In this document: positions 25,371-30,454 of the stretch, piece by piece
Layout: every line of letters starts with the position of its first letter
Numbering within the stretch: position 1 is the first letter of the stretch
Notes under the pieces: generated by a model
The model's input: only the letters and a program-made list of their open reading frames with translations
What the model was told of the DNA's origin: nothing
Database searches by the model: none
NCBI GenBank assembly: GCA_033721915.1
Contig: JAWWAC010000036.1
Span: forward strand, 1-30,454
Direction: 5' to 3'
DNA: 30,454 nt
Source of the DNA: REBR01 sp033721915
Lineage (GTDB): Bacteria > Pseudomonadota > Gammaproteobacteria > Pseudomonadales > Oleiphilaceae
Made by a program: the position numbers and the translations under genes

Positions 25371-26693
25371 ATGGAAAAGTTGATCAATCTCTGGACAGGT
25401 AGTGGCCTGTACAACATGACGCCGGGCGGCGCCTTCATGCTGCTGATCGGCCTGGGCATGCTGTATCTGGCCATCAACAAGAAGTTTGAGCCACTGCTGC
25501 TGGTCCCCATCGGTTTCGGTACCATCCTGGCCAACATCCCCGAGGCGGGGCTGGCCATGAGTGCTGTGCACAATGCGATTCACGATGCCAACCCCGATGT
25601 GCTTGCGACGCTGGCGCCGATCATGGAGCAGAGCTTCTCGGCCTCACAGGCGGTCACCAGTGAGGTGGTTGCCGGCTTTATGGACGCCTATGACAACCTG
25701 GCCCCCGCAGAACGGGTGGCCGCCTCACAGGCGGTGTCACAGATGGGCTATTCCGACGGCATCATCTACTCGTTCTACAACGTGGCCATTGCCTCCGGGG
25801 TGGCACCACTGCTGATCTTCATGGGCGTGGGTGCCATGACCGACTTCGGTCCCCTGCTGGCCAACCCCAAGACACTGCTGCTGGGTGCCGCCGCGCAGTT
25901 CGGTATCTTTGGTACCGTGATCGGTGCGGCACTGCTTGACTGGTCCGGCCTGATGAGCTTCACCATCACGGAGGCGGCGGCCATCGGCATTATCGGTGGC
26001 GCCGACGGTCCCACGTCCATCTATGTCTCCAGCATACTGGCCCCGCACCTGCTGGGTGCCATCGCGGTGGCGGCCTACTCCTACATGGCCCTGGTGCCGC
26101 TGATCCAGCCCCCCATCATGAGGGCGCTGACCAGCCAGAAGGAGCGCTCCATCCAGATGGTGCAGCTGCGCCAGGTGGGCAAGCTGGAGAAAATCATTTT
26201 CCCCATTGCCATCCTGATCCTGACCGGCTTTTTCCTGCCGGACGCGGCACCGCTGCTGGGCATGTTCTGCTTTGGCAACCTGATGAAGGAATGTGGCGTG
26301 GTGGACCGTCTCAGTGACACGGTCCAGAATGCCCTGATCAATGCCGTGACCATCATCCTGGGTCTGGCGGTTGGCTCCAAGATGCTGGCCGAGACCTTCC
26401 TGAGCGTTCAGGTGCTGGGTATCCTGACTTTGGGTCTGGCGGCTTTTGCCGTGGGTACCGCCTGTGGTGTTTTGATGGCCAAGCTGATGAATGCCCTGAG
26501 CAAAGAGCAGATCAATCCGCTGATTGGCTCCGCCGGTGTCTCCGCCGTTCCCATGGCGGCGCGGGTTTCCAACAAGGTGGGCCTGGAGGCCAATGGTCAG
26601 AACTTCCTGCTGATGCACGCCATGGGCCCCAACGTGGCGGGTGTGATTGGCTCGGCGGTGGCCGCCGGCGTGATGATCAAGTTCCTGGGTTGA
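25371..26693 (+). CDS. oadB: sodium-pumping oxaloacetate decarboxylase beta subunit
   Basis: OadB is the multi-span inner-membrane subunit that decarboxylates carboxybiotin and couples this to export of sodium ions. The 440-residue protein is hydrophobic throughout, with family signatures KKFEPLLLVPIGFGTILANI, VAPLLIFMGVGAMTDFGPLL, the ion-site motif GGADGPTSIY (Asp212) and FLLMHAMGPNVAGVIGSAV at the end. It lies 11 bp after oadA and is followed by a strong terminator. The order oadG-oadA-oadB is typical of the sodium pump of marine and enteric gammaproteobacteria. Confidence 0.96.
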   Translation: MEKLINLWTGSGLYNMTPGGAFMLLIGLGMLYLAINKKFEPLLLVPIGFGTILANIPEAGLAMSAVHNAIHDANPDVLATLAPIMEQSFSASQAVTSEVVAGFMDAYDNLAPAERVAASQAVSQMGYSDGIIYSFYNVAIASGVAPLLIFMGVGAMTDFGPLLANPKTLLLGAAAQFGIFGTVIGAALLDWSGLMSFTITEAAAIGIIGGADGPTSIYVSSILAPHLLGAIAVAAYSYMALVPLIQPPIMRALTSQKERSIQMVQLRQVGKLEKIIFPIAILILTGFFLPDAAPLLGMFCFGNLMKECGVVDRLSDTVQNALINAVTIILGLAVGSKMLAETFLSVQVLGILTLGLAAFAVGTACGVLMAKLMNALSKEQINPLIGSAGVSAVPMAARVSNKVGLEANGQNFLLMHAMGPNVAGVIGSAVAAGVMIKFLG

Positions 26694-26717
26694 TCCCCGG
26701 CTGATCAGACGCTGCAT

Positions 26718-26745
26718 AAAAAAGGGGCCTCAAGGCCCCTTTTTT
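26718..26745. terminator. perfect 12-bp bidirectional terminator between oadB and rnt
   Basis: AAAAAAGGGGCC, loop TCAA, and GGCCCCTTTTTT form a perfect 12-pair stem-loop with T-runs on both strands. It lies 24 bases after the oadB stop and 21 bases after the rnt stop, serving both convergent operons. Confidence 0.93.
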
Positions 26746-26766
26746 GTGGCTGGCTCGAAACCCTTT

Positions 26767-27435
26767 TTATTCTTCTTTCCGGGTGTTTTCCGACAGCTCC
26801 GGAAGAGGCCAGCCACCAAGCTCCTTCCAGCGATTGACGATAAAGCAGAACAGGTCGGCGGTTTTCTCCGCATCGTAGGCGGCGGAGTGGGCCTCGCGGC
26901 TGCTGAATTCGATGCCCGCCAGCTTGCAGGCCTGGGCCAGTACCGTATGGCCCAGTGCCAGCCCGGAGAGTGCGGCGGTGTCAAAGGTGGAAAAGGGGTG
27001 GAAGGGGTTGCGCTTGATATCGGCCCGTGCCGCCGCGGCATTGACGAAGCTGTGATCAAACACCGCGTTGTGCCCCACCAGTATGGCTCTCTTGCAGCCC
27101 TGGTCCTTGATGGCCTGTCGGATGGGGCGGAATGTCTCGGTCAGGGCCTCACGCTCGCTGACCGCACCCCGCAGGGGGTTCCAGGGGTCAATGCCGGTGA
27201 AATCCAGTGCCGCTTTCTCCAGGTTGGCCCCCTCGAAGGGCGCCACATTGAAGCGTACCGTCTGGTCACGGCGCAGCCAGCCATCCTCGTCCATGGTCAC
27301 CAGCACCGCGGCAATTTCCAGCAGGGCATCGGTCTGGGCATTGAAGCCGCCGGTTTCCACATCCACCACCACCGGCAGAAAGCCCCGGAAGCGTTGCGCC
27401 ATCAGTGGTTTCGGGTTTGTCTCACCCTGGCTCAT
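26767..27435 (-). CDS. rnt: ribonuclease T
   Basis: RNase T is a dimeric DEDDh 3'-5' exonuclease that trims the 3' ends of tRNAs and other stable RNAs. The ATG at 27435 overlaps the pyrC stop (ATGA), giving 222 residues. Catalytic residues are Asp25 and Glu27 (VVDVETGGFN), Asp127 (GHNAVFDHSF), His183 and Asp188 (EAHSAAYDAEKTA), each two positions later than in the E. coli enzyme. The opening LMAQRFRGFLPVVVDVETGG is strongly RNase T-like. The pairing with pyrC is also found in Pseudomonas. Confidence 0.96.
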   Translation of the reverse strand: MSQGETNPKPLMAQRFRGFLPVVVDVETGGFNAQTDALLEIAAVLVTMDEDGWLRRDQTVRFNVAPFEGANLEKAALDFTGIDPWNPLRGAVSEREALTETFRPIRQAIKDQGCKRAILVGHNAVFDHSFVNAAAARADIKRNPFHPFSTFDTAALSGLALGHTVLAQACKLAGIEFSSREAHSAAYDAEKTADLFCFIVNRWKELGGWPLPELSENTRKEE

Positions 27436-28466
27436 GACTGCACCTGCCAGTTCAGAGTGTTGCCGGCCCACAGCGGTACGATTTCCGTTTCACCCTGGCC
27501 GATGCGATCGGGGATCTGCCAGGGCTTGCGGGTCAGTGTGATGCGGTCGCTGTTGCGGGGCAGTCCATAATAGTCCGGCCCGAAGTGGGAGGCGAAATCC
27601 TCCAGCTTGTCCAGGGCACCCAGGCTGTCAAAGGTCTCGGCATAGAATTCCAGTGCGGCAAAGGCGGAATAACAGCCCGCGCAGCCACAGGCGGACTCCT
27701 TCTGGCCCCGCTGGTGGGGGGCCGAGTCGGTGCCCAGGAAGAAGCGCGGGTCACCGCTGATGGCCGCCTCCTGAAGTGCCTGTTGGTGACTGGCCCGCTT
27801 GAGTATGGGCAGGCAGTAGTAATGGGGGCGGATGCCTCCCACCAGCATATGGTTGCGGTTGAACAACAGATGGTGGGGGGTGATGGTGGCGGCCAGGTTG
27901 CGCTCACGACTTCTGACAAAGGCCACCGCCTCGCGGGTGGTGATGTGCTCCAGTACCACCCGCAGCTGTGGCAGCCTGTCCGTCAGTGGGGCCAGCACCT
28001 GGTCGAGAAAGGTTTTCTCACGGTCGAAAATGTCGATGTCGCTGTGGGTGACCTCGCCGTGGATCAGCAGCAGCAGGCCTTCCTCGGCCATGGTTTCCAG
28101 TGCCGGGCGAATGCGGGACAGGTCCGTCACGCCGGAGTCGGAATTGGTGGTGGCGCCCGCCGGGTAGAGCTTGCAGGCCACCACGCCGGCCCTGGCCGCC
28201 TCACGGATGGTCTCGGGGCTGGTGTTGTCCGTCAGGTACAGCACCATCAGCGGTGTAAAGTCGCTGTCCTCGGGGAGCGCGGCCATGATCCGGTCCCGGT
28301 AGTCGACCGCCTGTGAGGCGGTGGTGACCGGTGGCACCAGGTTGGGCATGACAATGGCACGGCCAAAGCACCGTGCCGTATCCGGCACGACCTGCTGCAT
28401 CATGGCACCATCGCGCAGGTGCAGGTGCCAGTCATCGGGCCGTGTGAGGGTCAGGGTATCTGCCAT
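27432..28466 (-). CDS. pyrC: dihydroorotase (PyrC, class II)
   Basis: PyrC cyclises carbamoyl-aspartate to dihydroorotate, the third step of pyrimidine synthesis. The ATG at 28466 gives 344 residues (E. coli about 348) and begins MADTLTLTRPDDWHLHLRDG. The binuclear zinc site is complete: His14 and His16 (HLHLR), the carbamylated Lys99 (ACKLYPAGATTNSDSG), His136 (LIHGEV), His174 (LEHITT) and Asp247 (LGTDSAPH). The stop overlaps the rnt start. A probable extended -10 promoter lies 48 bases upstream of the ATG. Confidence 0.97.
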   Translation of the reverse strand: MADTLTLTRPDDWHLHLRDGAMMQQVVPDTARCFGRAIVMPNLVPPVTTASQAVDYRDRIMAALPEDSDFTPLMVLYLTDNTSPETIREAARAGVVACKLYPAGATTNSDSGVTDLSRIRPALETMAEEGLLLLIHGEVTHSDIDIFDREKTFLDQVLAPLTDRLPQLRVVLEHITTREAVAFVRSRERNLAATITPHHLLFNRNHMLVGGIRPHYYCLPILKRASHQQALQEAAISGDPRFFLGTDSAPHQRGQKESACGCAGCYSAFAALEFYAETFDSLGALDKLEDFASHFGPDYYGLPRNSDRITLTRKPWQIPDRIGQGETEIVPLWAGNTLNWQVQS

Positions 28467-28513
28467 GGAATTCTTGCCTGTTGCTGCATGGAAGGGGGGC
28501 GAAACAGGGCCAG

Positions 28514-28522
28514 AGTATACCA
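28514..28522 (-). promoter_or_regulatory. extended -10 promoter element of pyrC-rnt
   Basis: On the minus strand TGGTATACT fits the extended -10 pattern TG-N-TATAAT with one mismatch. There is no clear -35 box. The -35 region overlaps the sigma-28 promoter of motY on the other strand. Confidence 0.5.
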
Positions 28523-28531
28523 GAGCGCGCC

Positions 28532-28558
28532 TAAAGTTTTCCTCCCGGTTGCCGTTAA
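28532..28558 (+). promoter_or_regulatory. sigma-28 (FliA) type promoter of motY
   Basis: TAAA at 28532-28535, a spacer of exactly 15 bases, and GCCGTTAA at 28551-28558 match the FliA consensus TAAA-N15-GCCGATAA with one mismatch. It lies about 70 bp upstream of the motY start, consistent with late flagellar control. Confidence 0.75.
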
Positions 28559-28627
28559 ACAAAGAGTCGCCTCAGCGCGTACAGCATTCCCTGCAAACAG
28601 TCAGACAGAGACCGGGGCAGAATCGCA

Positions 28628-29548
28628 ATGGCAACGTATCGTAACCACCGGGGACGGACCATGGGCCTGCCGGCGCTGCTGCTGGCGGGGCTGGTGGGGC
28701 AGGCACAGGCCATCACCTACAGTGCTGACATCGAGAACAGCCGCTGGTTTGATACCGGCTCCATCTTCGAGTGCAGCCTGACCCACCAGATCCCGGGCTA
28801 TGGCAGTGCAGTGTTCTACCAGCGTGCCGGCGAATCCCTCTCGTTCTACCTCGACCCGGTGCACAACAACATGCGTCCCGGACGGGCCGCACTGGTGATC
28901 GAAGCCCCACAGTGGCGAGGTGGCCAGGCGGTGATGGACCTGGGCTATGTGGAGGTGCAGGATCAGGCCAAGCCGGTCACCCTCAGCCGCTCCCACTCCG
29001 AGAATATGCTGGCGGGTCTTGGTGAGGGCATGGCCCCGACCTTTACCCGCAAGGCCCGTTACAGCGATACTCCGGTGCGGGTGCGGTTGAGCAACGTCAA
29101 TTTCCGCGAACGCTATCAGCAGTTCCGCCAGTGCACACAGAGCCTGCTGCCGGTGAATTTCGACCAGGTCAAGCGCACCCGTGTGCTGTTCGATGTGGAC
29201 CAATACGAGCTCAAACCGGAATACAAGGAAGAGCTGGACAAGGTGGCCCTGTACATCAAGGCGGATGAGCGGGTGCAAGCCATTTATGTGGATGGTCATA
29301 CCGACCCCCAGGGTCGACGCATCTACAACCGGCGCCTTTCACGGGAACGGGCCCAGGCGGTGACGGAATACCTGGCCAGTCAGGGGGTGCCTGAAGAGCG
29401 CATTTCCACCCGCTACCACGGCGAGCGTTACCCCGTGGCCCGTGAAGGCGCCACCTACGAGGACGACCGGCGGGCCACGGTACGTCTGGAGCGTACGGAC
29501 GACCAGGGCCGTACCCGTGCCGATGCCGGTGCCGTAATCATTGATTAG
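28628..29548 (+). CDS. motY: MotY-type flagellar motor protein with OmpA domain
   Basis: MotY is a secreted protein of the flagellar T-ring that anchors stator units around the motor; it is known in Vibrio and Pseudomonas. Residues 1-28 form a signal peptide (basic MATYRNHRGRTMG, hydrophobic LPALLLAGLV, cleavage after AQA). The N-terminal domain (about 29-170) has the MotY pattern, including DIENSRWFDTGSIFECSLTH and SLLPVNFDQVKRTRVLF. The C-terminal OmpA-like peptidoglycan-binding domain (about 180-285) has VDGHTDPQGRRIYNRRLSRE and GVPEERISTRYHGERYP. The location between pyrC and argG matches P. aeruginosa motY (from memory), and a sigma-28 promoter precedes the gene. An alternative start is the ATG at codon 12. 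Confidence 0.9.
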   Translation: MATYRNHRGRTMGLPALLLAGLVGQAQAITYSADIENSRWFDTGSIFECSLTHQIPGYGSAVFYQRAGESLSFYLDPVHNNMRPGRAALVIEAPQWRGGQAVMDLGYVEVQDQAKPVTLSRSHSENMLAGLGEGMAPTFTRKARYSDTPVRVRLSNVNFRERYQQFRQCTQSLLPVNFDQVKRTRVLFDVDQYELKPEYKEELDKVALYIKADERVQAIYVDGHTDPQGRRIYNRRLSRERAQAVTEYLASQGVPEERISTRYHGERYPVAREGATYEDDRRATVRLERTDDQGRTRADAGAVIID

Positions 29549-29591
29549 GGCCCGGTCTGGCCCGTCCAGCCCCGGACAGGGGTGCCAGAAG

Positions 29592-29621
29592 CTGACAGCC
29601 AGGGCCTGACTGCCGTACAAT
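29592..29621 (+). promoter_or_regulatory. probable sigma-70 promoter of argG
   Basis: CTGACA at 29592-29597 and TACAAT at 29616-29621, with an 18-base spacer, lie about 40 bases upstream of the argG ATG. No ARG box could be recognised with confidence. Confidence 0.5.
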
Positions 29622-29661
29622 ACGCCTCCTTTACGGTCCCCAATTCCCGAGGAGTGCAGGC

Positions 29662-30454
<793 letters not shown>

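Overview
The window is ordinary, densely coded gammaproteobacterial chromosome, GC-rich by eye. It holds 24 protein genes, of which the first and last are cut by the window edges, and three tRNA genes. No phage, insertion sequence, CRISPR array, toxin-antitoxin pair or obvious horizontally acquired island was seen. Several gene neighbourhoods match those known from Pseudomonas and relatives: nadC/DUF1631/ampD/ampE/chemoreceptor, pepA-holC-valS beside lptFG, alaS-lysC-csrA-tRNA, and rnt-pyrC-motY-argG. The sodium-pumping oxaloacetate decarboxylase (oadGAB) and a MotY-type motor protein suggest a motile, probably marine or halophilic relative of Pseudomonas or Oceanospirillales. The genus cannot be fixed from this window.

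Layout. At 1-1473 (minus) is a membrane MASE1-PAS-GGDEF protein, missing its C-terminus. nadC (minus) follows and is divergent from a DUF1631 gene. ampD and ampE (peptidoglycan recycling) come next, then a chemoreceptor gene with a sigma-28 type promoter. From 8682 to 15204 all genes are on the minus strand. In transcription order they are pepA, holC, valS, panE and a PduO-type cobalamin adenosyltransferase. A 20-bp tandem repeat array lies between valS and panE. lptF-lptG (plus) diverge from pepA and converge on an RDD membrane protein gene.

From 18254 to 23028 are alaS, lysC, csrA, tRNA-Ser(GCU) and two identical tRNA-Arg(ACG) genes, each Arg copy followed by a strong terminator. oadG-oadA-oadB form one operon, ended by a perfect 12-bp bidirectional terminator shared with the convergent pyrC-rnt operon. 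motY is divergent from pyrC, and argG runs off the right edge.

The most useful non-coding signals are two sigma-28-like promoters (chemoreceptor and motY), a perfect TGTGA-N6-TCACA palindrome inside the lysC promoter, a GGA-rich csrA leader, and the repeat array upstream of panE. I did not find a convincing undescribed multi-gene system. The least understood items are the DUF1631 protein, the sensory domain of the chemoreceptor, and the repeat array.
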